64,000 nt of DNA from Ahaetulla prasina (taxonomy: Eukaryota; Chordata; Lepidosauria; Squamata; Colubridae), in contig NC_080546.1 in NCBI RefSeq assembly GCF_028640845.1, positions 20,677,020-20,741,019 of the forward strand, written 5' to 3'. Position numbers and translations under genes: made by a program. This document shows positions 31,974 through 42,600 of this stretch, piece after piece; position 1 is the stretch's first letter; the number at the start of each line of letters is the position of its first letter. Under the pieces are notes generated by a model. The model ran no database searches. It was not told the DNA's origin and saw only the letters and a list, made by a program, of their open reading frames with translations.

Positions 31974-32655
31974 TTTTATTTTATTTGTCACAACAGTATA
32001 TATAAGCATAAGCATGAAAAAACTATACAATATATAAGCATAAATATGTAATAACTATATTAATTGGATATAATGGAGGAAAACAATAGGACAGGAACGG
32101 TAGGCACGTTGGTGCTCTTATGCACGCCTCTTACAGACCTCTTAGGAATGGGATGAGGTCAATAGTAGACAGTTTTTGGTTAAAGGTTTGGGGATTTTGG
32201 GAAGAGACCACATAGTCAGGTAGTGTGTTCCAAATATTAACAACTCTGTTACTGAAGTCATATTTTCTGCAATCAAGATTGGAGCAGTTAACATTAAGTT
32301 TAAATCTATTGTGTGCTCGTGTATTGTTGCAATTGAAGCTGAAGTAGTCTTCAACAGGAAGGGCATTGTAATAGACGATTCTATGAGTTAAACTCAGGTC
32401 ATGTCGAAGGTGGCAGAGTTCTAAATTTTCTAAACCCAGGATTTCAAGTCTGGTGGCATGAGGTATTTTGTTGTATTCAGAGGAGTGGAGAACTCTTCTT
32501 GTAAAATATTTCTGGACTCGTTTAATTGTATTGATGTCTGAAATGTGGTATGGGTTCCAGACAGGCGAGCTGTATTCAAGAATTGGTCTAGCAAATGTTT
32601 TATATGCTCTGGTTAGTAGTGTAGTGTTTCTGGAGAAGAAGCTATGCAAGATTAT
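31921..32655 (-). pseudogene. CR1-group LINE (family B), C-terminal ORF and tail
   Basis: The minus-strand frame 32131-32673 (180 residues, the first dozen from flanking DNA) is intact across the family B C-terminus: LLTRAYKTFARPILEYSSPV, IKRVQKYFTRRVL, LEILGLENLEL, FSNRVVN, ending FLRGL. The tail expanded into (TTTA)n at 31925-31982. 5'-truncated near 32655, so it lacks palm and endonuclease. Confidence 0.85.
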
Positions 32656-33564
32656 TATGAAGATATTTTCCATGATGTTTCATAAGGAGTAAATTTGTGA
32701 GACATCACTGGCCAGAAACCAGGATATTCTTTCCCCAAATCTGCAACGTTTTTATTACTGCCTAGTAATGGTTCTAAGAAGCTTCTAGGAAATTGAGTCA
32801 CCAAGATACAATACATACAAATGATTCTGAAAAATATCCTGGCTGATAATGTAAATTGCTAATTAGAAGTCCATCTGAGTTATGTATTTTATTCCTGTAA
32901 AACAACTCAAATATATTCCATTTTCACACAAAAGTAGAACAGATATATATCCTGAGTTTAATTAAACATGTGTACTTGCATGTTCTACTATAGTAGTAGC
33001 CATAGCAACAAAAGACAAAGTGTATCTTTTATGACACTTTTAAAATTTTTGTGTCAAATTGCTATGGAAAAAAATACATGGACAGCTCTAAACAGAAGGA
33101 AATAAATGTTTTTAAGTTCCAGTTTTAAGCTTCAAAAGAAGCCCACGGATCTGGTTAAACAAACATCCATTTAATTCAGTGCTGCCAATTTCGTAATTTA
33201 GTTGTACGTTAAATAACCTGAACTATATCACAGTTTCAATCATATAAAATAGATCAGGAATATAAATACAACACCTTTTTCCTTTTCCTGACAGTCTATG
33301 GATGTACAAATCAAATATTAAGCTTTTTGTCAAAAGATTAAAAGGCAAAGTAAATACTTTCAATATATTTTTCCTTTTCAATCAGTTAATGTGCATCATG
33401 GCTGGGCAGAAACATTCCAGGGAAAGTATTGTGTGCTTTGTTTTAATGGGTAGTTTGTAAGAATCTTACATTTATTGTGGCCACCTTATTCCACTTATAT
33501 GTGATTGATTGACTGATTGATTATTAGAAACACTTTCTCCAACATTGAACTGTTTAACTATTTA
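32656..33564. other. No recognised feature
   Basis: AT-rich unassigned DNA. Confidence 0.4.
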
Positions 33565-33572
33565 CATTATGG

Positions 33573-33817
33573 CAATGGTAAAATCCAAATCTTTTTACTA
33601 CTGGTTCTGTGGGCGTGGCTTGGTGGGCGTGGTGCAGCTTGGTGGGCCTGGCTTGGTGGGTGTGGTAGTGGAAGGATACTGCAAAATCTCCATTTCCTCC
33701 CCACTCCTGGGGGAAGGATATTGCAAAATCTCCATTCCCAGCCCACTTTGGGGCCAGTCAGAGGTGGAATTTGCCGGTTCTCCAGAACCTTTCAGAACCT
33801 GCTGGATTTCACCCCTT
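33573..33817. mobile_element. hAT MITE carrying two 41-bp-type internal units
   Basis: It runs from CAATGGTAAAATCC to GATTTCACCCCTT, with an 8-bp duplication matching at 6 of 8 (33565-33572 and 33818-33825). Inside are two copies of a GGAAGGATA(C/T)TGCAAAATC unit, the same unit that is expanded at 58192-59340. Confidence 0.7.
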
Positions 33818-33880
33818 TATTATAGATCCATGTATGTATTTTATTCAGTCTGCATAGTTATTTTCAGTAGTTCTATAGAG

Positions 33881-34452
33881 AAGAAACGTAGAAGAGAGAG
33901 GAATAGAAGAATGGGAAAAGGAGAGGAAGAGAGGGAGGGGAAATAAGAGTAGGAGAGAAGGTTAGATAGGGAGGAAGAAAGGAAGAGGGGGAGAAAGGAA
34001 GGGGAAGTAGAGAAGGAGTAGGAGAGGAGGAATGAAGAAAGTAGGAAGAATAAAAGAAGGGAAGAAGGGAAAAGAGAAGAGAGGAGAGAGGGAAAGGAGA
34101 ATTGCTGTAAAACAAAAAAGATGAAATGGAAGAAAGGTACCCCCAAACATGTTTAAACTTATCAGGATTAAGAATGAATTACTATGAAAGTTAAAAGAGA
34201 ATATATATGATTAAAAATGGAGAAATTAGAATTTGAGGGCGGAAGAAGATGTTGTTTATATAAAAGCATAGAAGTATTAAGATAAGATTAAAAAACATGG
34301 AAAAAAAACATTTTGGCAGAAATTGTAACTATGTGAAATGTATTTGGATATGACCAGTTGTATAAGATATGATATGGTCAATACTCTGTTCATAAAATAG
34401 GTGGGTGCGTGCGAAAGAAAAAAAAATCAATAAAGCTTGATTAAAAAAAATG
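33881..34452 (+). mobile_element. L1-type 3' end with long polypurine tract
   Basis: About 225 bases of nearly pure A/G (33881-34105) are followed by an AT-rich 3' UTR ending CAATAAAGCTTGATTAAAAA. A polypurine tract before an A-tail is typical of L1 3' UTRs. No ORF2 sequence is attached and the flanking duplication was not found. Confidence 0.5.
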
Positions 34453-34474
34453 AATTGTTTAAAGAGAATGTATT

Positions 34475-35219
34475 CATGGAATTCTAGAATTGAGAGAGGC
34501 CATTTAGGCTATTAAGAGTAACCCTTGTTCAATACAGTAATCCAGCATAAGCATCCTTGAAAGATAGTGGTCTAGGCTCTGCATAAATATATCCAGTGAC
34601 TCTCTCTCTCTTCTGTGAATAATTGGTTCTCTATTGGACTTTTCACCCTGTTAGGAACCTTGTTTTCTAATATTCAATCCAGAGATGGGCTTCAGATATT
34701 GTAGCTAACTGTTCAGCCAGCACCGGAAATGTGAGTGCATGCCATCCGTGAATGCGTGTGGCATCACAAAACACAGCAATTTGCTGGCACGCACCATCCA
34801 TCCATCCTTGCGCTTTCAAAAACACAGTGATATAAAATGGGATTGTGCCCAGACAGGTGGGCAGTCACTACTACCAGTTCGGCCGAACCGGCTGAATCCC
34901 ACCTCTGGTTTAATCACAACCTGTCTTTCTGTAAGCTAAATCTATGATTCCATGCTATATACTCTGGAATGACAGGAAAAAAAGTCTTGATGTTTTTTGA
35001 GCAACACCTTTCAACGAGCTGAAAAGAATCTCCTTGTCTTCCTCTGTTCTAAATTAAGTCTTCCCTTCTGAAGATGAAATATTCTGACTTTTTCAGCCTC
35101 ATTTCACTTCTAGTTTCCTGCTGTCTTGAGCTCTGATGCTGTTACAGTTTTTCTGAATCCTTCTTTCAGAGTTCAGAGCCCCACACTGGATATCATACAA
35201 ATACTTGCAAACTAAAATG
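34475..35219 (-). mobile_element. Old CR1 3' region, minus strand, split by a hAT MITE
   Basis: ATTCTAGAATTGAGAGAGGC and CCATTTAGGCTATTAAGAGT resemble the reverse of a CR1 3' end. The AT-rich continuation after the MITE is only loosely CR1-like. Confidence 0.4.
34680..34907. mobile_element. hAT MITE, 228 bp
   Basis: CAGAGATGGGCTTCAG and GCTGAATCCCACCTCTG ends; 8-bp duplication 6 of 8 (34672-34679 and 34908-34915). Confidence 0.8.
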
Positions 35220-35227
35220 GAACTTTT

Positions 35228-35500
35228 CAGAGGTGGAATTCAGCCGGTTCGGACAGGTTCAGGCGAACCAATAGTGCCAACGATCAGTTGGCCTCGCCCA
35301 CCCACCCCCGCTCTATGCTATCCTTTATTTCCTTCTTTGGACCTCATCTCAATCATGCGGCATAGCTGATTTCACCCCCTCACTGTTCTTCTTACCCTTG
35401 TTGACTTGAAAGGTAAGCAGCTGAGCTTCTAAATGTTCCATTTTCAGTGCTAGCACTTGCTCACCGAACCAGTTGTTAAACCGGCAGCATTCCACCACTG
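35228..35500. mobile_element. hAT MITE, 273 bp
   Basis: CAGAGGTGGAATTCAGCCGG and GCATTCCACCACTG ends, with a perfect 8-bp duplication GAACTTTT (35220-35227 and 35501-35508). Confidence 0.92.
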
Positions 35501-35526
35501 GAACTTTTACTTCCCATATTCTAGAG

Positions 35527-35661
35527 CAGGGGTCTCCAACCTTGGTCCCTTTAAGACTTGTGGACTTCAACTCCCAGTGTTCCTCAGCCAGCTTTGCTGG
35601 TTGAGGGACTCTGGGAGTTGAAGTCCACAAGTCTTAAAGGGACCAAGGTTGGAGACCCCTG
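35527..35661. mobile_element. hAT fold-back MITE, 135 bp
   Basis: Nearly the whole element is one hairpin: CAGGGGTCTCCAACCTTGG at the left pairs with its inverse at the right, with arms of about 60 bp. The 8-bp duplication matches at 7 of 8 (35519-35526 and 35662-35669), TA-centred. Confidence 0.92.
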
Positions 35662-35699
35662 TTGTAGAGACTATATATCTGTTGAAGCAGCCAAACAGC

Positions 35700-36240
35700 T
35701 CTTTAAATAGTTGATGGTCGGTCCCACTGCTAACTCATATCCAGTTTGTAATGCAATCATGTCCAGTGCTTGTTATTCCAGGAAGTTTTTCACAAGCACA
35801 ATTACCAAGCCTATACCCATCCTATACCCATCCTATAATTATACCTATCCTATAAGAACATTTGATTTTGTTGTTGTTGTTGTTTCCCTGGAGAAGAAAT
35901 TGCATTTGCTTCTTTTAAACTTCATTACGTTATTTTAATCTCTAATCTATTTTTTTAAAAAAATCAGTTTTTGTCTTTTAGTACATTAGCTATCTCCCCC
36001 AAAATTGTACTGTCTGCAAATTTAAGTACTCCTATTTCTTTTCATCCAAAATATTAAGAAAAATGTTGAAAAGTAAAGCACCGAATACTGAACTTGATGA
36101 CATCTTCCTGAACACTTTAGCTTGATAAGGAAAATTAGATTACAATTTTCAATCCAACTAGTGTTCCTATATGCTTTATTTAAAATTAAATATTTAAATG
36201 ATATTGATTACACTGTTGCCTTGATTTAAAATTTCATTGC
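35700..36240 (-). pseudogene. CR1 RT fragment, minus strand
   Basis: On the minus strand around 35990-36090 the translation reads EIGVLKFADSTILGEIANVLKD, the CR1 palm FADD block with the second D changed to S. The surrounding sequence is heavily decayed. Confidence 0.5.
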
Positions 36241-36322
36241 TTTTATTCTGTTGTTCTTCTGTTTTATCATATGTATTTTACTTGCTATAATGGTCTTAAC
36301 TGTTGTATAAAAAGTGGGATGT

Positions 36323-36553
36323 CTATGGAGATTCTCAATCATCCAGTCATGGTTGTCCCGAGGTGCTTTTTCCAAAAGACAACTGGACTTTCTTGGGTTT
36401 TTTTCCCTTTGAAAACATTTTGCTTCTCATGCAAGAAGCTTTTTCAGTTCTAATTGTTAGGACTGACAGATCTTCTTGGATGAGAAACGAAACATTTTCA
36501 AAGGAAAAAAACAAGAAAGTCCAGTTGCCTTTTGGAAAAAGTACCTTTGAAAG
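36323..36553. mobile_element. Penelope-like fold-back unit, inverted pair
   Basis: Two copies of the second LTR-like unit lie head to head, so the 231-bp element folds almost completely. A 13-bp target duplication matches at 11 of 13 (36310-36322 and 36554-36566). The right arm keeps CTGACAGA and CGAAAC, a decayed hammerhead core; the left arm carries the inverse with AAAA for GAAA. Confidence 0.65.
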
Positions 36554-36566
36554 AAAAGTAGGATAT

Positions 36567-37482
36567 AATGTAATAATAATTAGGTATAATTTCACCAGAG
36601 GCATTGCTCTCCTTTAAGACATGGGTTTTGGAGGCAAAATGGAGGAATGAATATAGACAATGTAGTGTCCTTCTGTCATATATGATCCTAAATTTATATT
36701 ATCCAAATAGATAAATAGAAATTCAGATTTCAGAGGAAAAAAAATTGCATACAACTGCTCAAATTTCACTTTATTTCACCAACGAAATTCAAGGATTCTA
36801 AGAAGTATTAATAATGGCCATTGGAGAGTGTAATTATTCTTTTTTTACTGTTCATTCTTGTATTTAATTTAAGAGCTAACTAAAATAAAATACATTCACA
36901 TTTTATATTATTCCCTAGAGATTGTGTGTAGGCCTTATAATATGTGGTTGGTGTTGACACGTTGATCTCTTTCTTTTAAATTTTAGATTATATAGAGACA
37001 TGCAGCTGACAGGTCTGTTCTGATATATTGCACAAATCAAATATATGCTGCCAAAAAAGTTTTTGTGCTTCTTTCTAATATAAATCTAAATGTACCTTTC
37101 TTATTTCTTCCAAAAATCAGCCTAGGTTTTGGGTTATTTTCTTTGTGTCACCTTTGTAAGAAATTGGATGGAAGAATGACTTGTTGAATCTTGAATTTTA
37201 TGAATTAGAATCAAATATTCGTCTTCTATTTTCCAGAGTCAAGCCTCATTCATGAATGTTCTCATTATGGCATGTCCCAAAATATTTTATATTCTTTATT
37301 TGTACTTATTATTCATTACTATTGGAATAATGGTGGTTTTTGTTAAATTCAGAAGTATATTTCCCCTATGGGAAATCGAATCCCATTTTTTATTTTCTTA
37401 TTCAATTATTTCTTATGATTTCTACTCAATTATTCTTTATGATCTTTGCCTTCCATTGAAACAGCTTGTCTTTTATCTTCCT
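36567..37482. other. No recognised feature
   Basis: AT-rich unassigned DNA. Confidence 0.4.
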
Positions 37483-37530
37483 TCAATTCATATATGATAC
37501 AATTCATATATGAAACAATTCATATATGAA
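37483..37530. repeat. Tandem CAATTCATATATGAA, three units
   Basis: Three near-identical 15-16 bp units, each a small palindrome, directly before a SINE. Confidence 0.85.
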
Positions 37531-37665
37531 CCTGACTAGGTGGCTCAGTGGCTAAGACACTGAGTTTGTCGATCAGAAAGGTCAGCGGTTTGAATCCAGG
37601 CCTCCTGCGTGAGCAGGGGGTTGAACTAGATGACCTCCAAGGTCCCTTCCAACTCTGTTACTCTT
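37531..37665 (+). mobile_element. Short SINE with tRNA head and CR1 tail
   Basis: The head GGTGGCTCAGTGGCTAAGAC with B-box GGTTTGAATCC matches the type 2 SINE head at 44330. It then switches directly to the CR1 3' end (GAGCAGGGGGTTGAACTAGA, CTCCAAGGTCCCTTCCAACT). About 135 bp. Either a CR1-tailed SINE or a chance junction. Confidence 0.7.
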
Positions 37666-37799
37666 ACATTTTGTTGTTGTTTTCCTGAAACATTATTTCA
37701 TCCTTCAATTAAAAAAATATTTGTATGAAACAAAAAAACTGTTCAGTAATATTAATCAATGTTTAAAATAATCAATTTAAAATGACAACCTTTTCTAAG

Positions 37800-38460
37800 A
37801 CAGAGATAAGTATTGTGCCTCAACTTATTTTCCAAAGCACCAGAAGGCAAGATAATAAGCAGTGGTTGGAAACTAGCCAAGGACAGAAGCAGTCTAGAAC
37901 TAAAAAATTTTTTCCTGACAGTAAGAACAATAAACCATTGGAACAGCTTGCCTTCAAAGGTTGTGGGTGCACCATCACTGAAGGCTTTTAAAAAGAGATT
38001 GGACAACCACTTGTCTGAAGTTGTACAGGGTCTCTTGTACTATATAGTATTTGTCCACAGACCGGATCGTGATGACATGGTCCAGTATTTGATAGGCTGC
38101 CAAAATTATAGAGTCTACTGCTTTTTTTTTTTTATTTACATTTATATCCCGCCCTTCTCCGAAGACTCAGGGCGGCTTACAGTGTATAAGGCAATAGTCT
38201 CATTCTATTTGTATATTTACAAAGTCAACTTATTGCCCCCCCAACAATCTGGGTCCTCATTTTACCTACCTTATAAAGGATGGAAGGCTGAGTCAGCCTT
38301 GGGCCGGGCTTGAACCTGCAGTAATTGCAGGCTGCTGTGTTCTAATAACAGGCTTCTTACCAGCCTGAGCTATCACGGCCCCTATCACGGCCTCCAGCTT
38401 GAGCTGGAGGGTTAGACTAGAAGACTTCCTAGGTCTCTTCCAACTTTGATGTTCTATATT
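37800..38460 (+). mobile_element. CR1 3' part, split by a SINE
   Basis: 37813-38035 encodes LFSKAPEGKI, TVRTINHWNSLPSKVVGAPS and FKKRLDNHLSEV. The 3' UTR resumes after about 345 bp at AGCTTGAGCTGGAGGGTTAG and ends GATGTTCTATATTC. 38042-38110 is of unclear origin. Confidence 0.75.
38112..38383 (-). mobile_element. L2-tailed SINE, full length
   Basis: Minus strand. TATCCCGCCCTTCTCCGAAG tail at the left and GCCTGAGCTATCACGGCCCC head at the right, with the TGGGTCCTCATTTTACC middle between. Confidence 0.9.
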
Positions 38461-39105
38461 CTTTAACACCCAAAATCACCAGCCACCATGCTGTAGATCA
38501 AAGGCCAAAAACATGTGGAAAATGAGAAATAATCTGCCACTGAAAGTAGATAAATTAGTCTAGTTAGACAAAACATCTTAAATAGACACCCAAAACATTT
38601 TAGTGAAACATTAAAACTGAATAACCTCTACATTTAAGAATGATTATCAACAATATAAAAACCAGGGTAGGATAGCAATGTACGGTTTGGGGAAAAATAT
38701 TTAGGTGCAGTCATGTCTCTGTGCCTATTAAAATCAGAATCATGTAATTAATGGTTATCCTATGGTAACTTTATGGAAGTGGCCTTTGACTTTGAAGAAG
38801 CAGTTTATAAAGAGTTCTGAACTCTGGTATTAAAAAGAAAATTTGAGAATACCAAGGATAGCCAAGAAAACAAACAAATGCAACACTAAACCAACTGAGA
38901 TTTGTTACCCGAGGCACAAATGATCAGTCTCAAACATAAACTTTTTGAATGCAGATAAATCCAGCTTTGAGAAATCCACAATTTGAGAAATGTGCAAAGA
39001 AAGAAAAGAAGAGAATTATCTACTAGAATCATGGTGGGTGAATTCAATTACAATTGTGATGGGTGCAGCATTGGGAAATCACACAACAAGGTTGGGAAGG
39101 AAACA
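38461..39105. other. No recognised feature
   Basis: Unassigned AT-rich DNA. Confidence 0.4.
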
Positions 39106-39110
39106 TCTTG

Positions 39111-40279
39111 AATAGAATTTTTTATTTTATTGGCCAAGTGTGATTGGACACACAAGGAATTTGTCTTGGTGCATATGCTCTCAGTGTACATAAAAGAAAA
39201 TATACGTTCATCAAGGTACAACATTTACAACACAATTGATGGTCAATATATCAATATAAATCATAAGGATTGCCAGCAACAAGTTATAGTCATACAGTCA
39301 TAAGTGGAAAGAGATTGGTGATGGGAATTATGAAACGATTAATAGTAGTGCAGATTCAGTAAATAGTCTGACAGTGTTGAGGGAATTATTTGTTTAGCAG
39401 AGTGATGGCCTTCGGGAAAAAACTGTTCTTGTGTCTAGTTGTTCTGGTGTGCAGTGCTCTATAGCGTCGTTTTGAGGGTAGGAGTTGAAACAGTTTATGT
39501 CCAGGATGCGAGGGATCTGCAAATATTTTCACGGCCCTCTTCTTGATTCGTGCAGTATACAGGTCCTCAATGGAAGGCAGGTTGGTAGCAATTATTTTTT
39601 CTGCAGTTCTAATTATCCTCTGAAGTCTGTGTTTTTCTTGTTGGGTTGCAGAATCGAACCAGACAGTTATAGAGGTGCAAATGACAGACTCAATAATTCC
39701 TCTGTAGAATTGGATCAGCAGCTCCTTGGGCAGTTTGAGCTTACTGAGTTGGCGCAGAAAGAACATTCTTTGTTGTCCTTTTTTAATGATGTTTTTGATG
39801 TTAGCTGTCCATTTGAGATCTTGCGATATGATAGAACCCAGAAATTTGAAGGTTTCTACTGTTGATACTGTGTTGTCAAGTATTGTGAGAGGTGGAAGTA
39901 TGGAAGGGTTTCTCCTAAAGTCTACCACCATTTCTACGGTTTTGAGTGTGTTCAGTTCCAGATTGTTTTGGTTGCACCACAAGGCTAGTCGTTCGACCTC
40001 TTGTCTATATGCGGATTCGTCATTGTCTCGAATGAGACCAATCACTGTTGTGTCATCTGCGAACTTCAGTAGCTTAACAGATGGATCATTGGAGATGCAG
40101 TCATTGGTATACAGAGAGAAGAGAAGTGGGGAGAGCACACAGCCTTGGGGGGGCCCTGTGCTAATTGTACAGGTATTTGATGTGATCTTGCTTAGCTTCA
40201 CCTGCTGCTTCCTGTTTGTTAGGAAGCTTGTGATCCACTTACAAGTCTGTTCCGGTACCTGTAGCTGGTTTAGCTTTTA
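39111..40279 (-). mobile_element. CR1-group LINE (family D, Rex1-like), 5'-truncated
   Basis: RT ORF plus a 3' UTR of about 270 bp ending (minus strand) in CACTTGGCCAATAAAATAAA and a TTCTATT tail. The 3' 430 bp match 48433-48883 with about four differences, so the family has been active recently. Confidence 0.85.
39386..40201 (-). pseudogene. Family D reverse transcriptase ORF, partial
   Basis: 271 residues from the first methionine; the frame is open upstream to about 40275 with no other start. GPPQGCVLSPLLFSLYTND (residues 16-34) and the catalytic FADD (47-50) are followed by VDFRRNPS, TFKFLGSIISQDLKW and GQQRMFFLRQLSKL. After these come YRGIIESVICTSITVWF, RIIRTAEKIIA, DPSHPGHKLFQLLPSKRRYR and FFPKAITLLNK with a stop. 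This is the non-LTR RT palm, thumb and C-terminus. The endonuclease and RT fingers are lost by 5' truncation, so no complete enzyme is encoded, although the remaining frame is undamaged. Rex1-like naming is tentative; CR1/Jockey grouping is firmer. Confidence 0.85.
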
Positions 40280-41430
40280 ACAAGGTCTTTCAATGCAGTT
40301 GCGAAGAACCACTTATCAAGCTTTAAAGCACGCTTATGCTATTCCAACTATTATCACCTCTCAGCTTACTAATTAACTAAGGAGGAAGGGAGGGGAAATG
40401 GAAGGTAGATTCCAGACTTCAAAAGAGCAACCCTTTGGAATCAAGGACACTTCAGCATGTGGCTAAGATCCTCAGAAGTATTTTCTCATAACGATTTGAA
40501 TGCAGTTAATTGGTCAATGTAACCTACACCAAGACGGGGAGGGAAAATTTCATATTTTAGTTATACGGGATTGCCCAGGAAATAGCCAGAGCTGGTTTTG
40601 CCTTAATCTGCGCCGAAATAATGTCCTCAATAAAGCTTTGCCTAAAGAGATTGGATTGTCTCCATTGTGCTTGCTCGGTTGGGTTCACCAGTCGGAACCT
40701 TGACTTCATTACCAATCTGATGGCCCATATTCAATCTGTTGACAAATACAAGAACAAAGGCTGGAGTGATAGCAAAGTACAAAGTCGAGGGCCCTTTGTC
40801 TATCTTAACAAGTGAAAGCTGGGTCAGAAATGGGCTAAGAATAGATATCTGGAAAGACAGCCAGGGAAGAGTAGCCAGTTGTTAGAGTCATTTGTTTCAG
40901 CTTCTTCTGTTCTCTATATTGACTGTGACAGTTTTGGGACATTCTGCTTTTACTCAGTCTCATTCCTGCTGCTGTCAGCTAAGGATATTACTATTGTAGT
41001 TTCTGATGTTCGACGTAGACACTGTAATCTTGTCCTCTTCACTGTGTTCCTTGTTGCTGCTTGATATAATTATGGCTTTCTACTTCGTTTCAGGAAAGTT
41101 GCCCAGGAAAAAAAAATGCCCATTTTTTTTCTTTTTCTTTTTTTGTCACTTACATGCTCACCAACAAGGCTGCCCTGTTTTCATAATATCGAGAATGCAT
41201 GGACATTAGTTTTCTGTTTCGATTTTAAGGCGCTGCTCAGGAATTGATTTATTGTGTCACCCACATAGTCTTCATGAAACCTACAGATGGTGATGCATTA
41301 CTCAAGCTTGATTGGGATGTTCATTTAAAAAAAAAAAGGTTGTCGTGAATATTGTTTATTTAATTATGTTTAGGATTTATAAGGCTGTCCAACTCAAACA
41401 ACATGATTCTGGGTGGTGTAGAGCATAAAA
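40280..41430. other. Mostly unassigned; possible LTR remnant at 40395-40705
   Basis: AATAAAGCTTTGCCTAAAG near 40628 followed by a GT-rich stretch resembles a retroviral R-U5 region, but TG/CA ends and a target duplication were not found. The rest is unassigned. Confidence 0.2.
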
Positions 41431-41443
41431 TACAAATAAGAGA

Positions 41444-41466
41444 GAGAAGTGAGGGAGGGAGGGAGG

Positions 41467-41503
<37 letters not shown>

Positions 41504-41505
41504 TA
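41444..41505. repeat. (GGGA)n/(GA)n microsatellite
   Basis: GAGGGAGGGAGGGAGG then about 15 GA units. Three overlapping minus-strand reading frames here are translation of this tract. Confidence 0.95.
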
Positions 41506-42010
41506 TGTAGCAATAAACAAATGCAATATAAAAACAAAACAAAAATGACCAGCACATAACAAAACAAGCAAAAGGGTAGTTTATTCATTTGTACCTTATT
41601 GCATTGGGTAAGACTCTTAACCCATTTCCTATTGGTGAGAAGAGTTAGTGCTTATTCTATATCAGGCAGGAGTAGAGAGGCAATCTCAAAAAAGATATGC
41701 TTCTTACTTAAGTCTCATAAAATGTCAAGATTTAAAGGAGGGCTTCTGGTGCATAACCTCCCTTTTGTGTGAGTCATGGACCAATGTTCTTGGGAGAAGA
41801 CAAACCTGCAAGTAACCTGGTTATACTTATGCCAGAAAGGATTACAAAGGTGATAAATCAGGATCAAACCTAGAAGCCTTTTGAAAGCCAATGCAGCTCA
41901 CAGAGTAGTTACAATGGCATGCTGATAGGTCCATCTTATTATGCATTCTGTATCAGCTGAAGCTTCCCGATGTTTTCAAGGGCAGTCCCATGTAGAGTGC
42001 ACTGTAACAC
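41506..42010 (-). other. Unassigned, ending in an L2-like fragment
   Basis: 41945-42010 on the minus strand resembles the L2 CTCTACATGGGACTGCCCTT block (ALYMGLPL region). The rest is unassigned. Confidence 0.3.
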
Positions 42011-42099
42011 TTCAATCGGGAAGTGGTGGATATATGAATGACCATGAATACTCTCCCCAGTCCGAGAATGGTTGCAATTGATCCTGCTTTTTGAGAAGT

Positions 42100-42600
42100 A
42101 GATACTTTTCTGCTGGGGATACTACCAGAAGAGTATAATAAAAGGAATATGTATTTAATTTTGCATGTAGTACCAGTAACAGCAGCGAGAATAGTGTTTG
42201 CACAACAATGGAAAAATGAAGAGGTCCCGACAGAGGAAAGTATAATTAAAAAAAAAAATTACAATGTGCGGAGATGGATAGATTGACAATTAAGATAAAA
42301 GAAAAGGAAGAAACAGAATACTTTTTAAGATGAGATGTATGGTTAACTAACAAAAACAGAGGTTAGAATTTAAAGAGATAACAAAAAATTGTTTTAAAAA
42401 TATTGTAAGATGGACAAATTAATTGCTTTATTATTTTATGATTAATATTAATATGTTTATTAAGATTACTAGCATGATTATGGTTGTTGTACTTTTACTC
42501 AAAATTAATTAATGCCCAGACAACACACTGCTCAGATAGACATGGAATTTTTTATGTTTTTAAAGAAAAGAATGTATGAATAAAACATATCCCCCCCCAA
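42100..42600 (+). pseudogene. L1 LINE, ORF2 C-terminus and 3' UTR
   Basis: Around 42170-42345 the plus strand reads TAARIVFAQQWKNEEVPTEE then VRRWIDLTIKIKEKEETEYF, the C-terminal TAAR-FAQ-WK block typical of vertebrate L1 ORF2. An AT-rich 3' UTR follows, with AATAAA near 42580 and an A-rich end. Frame broken by stops; RT and endonuclease absent. Confidence 0.6.

Noticed and set aside
33841..34150. Serine/phenylalanine-rich minus-strand frames
   Set aside because: Translation of a polypurine tract near an L1 3' end.
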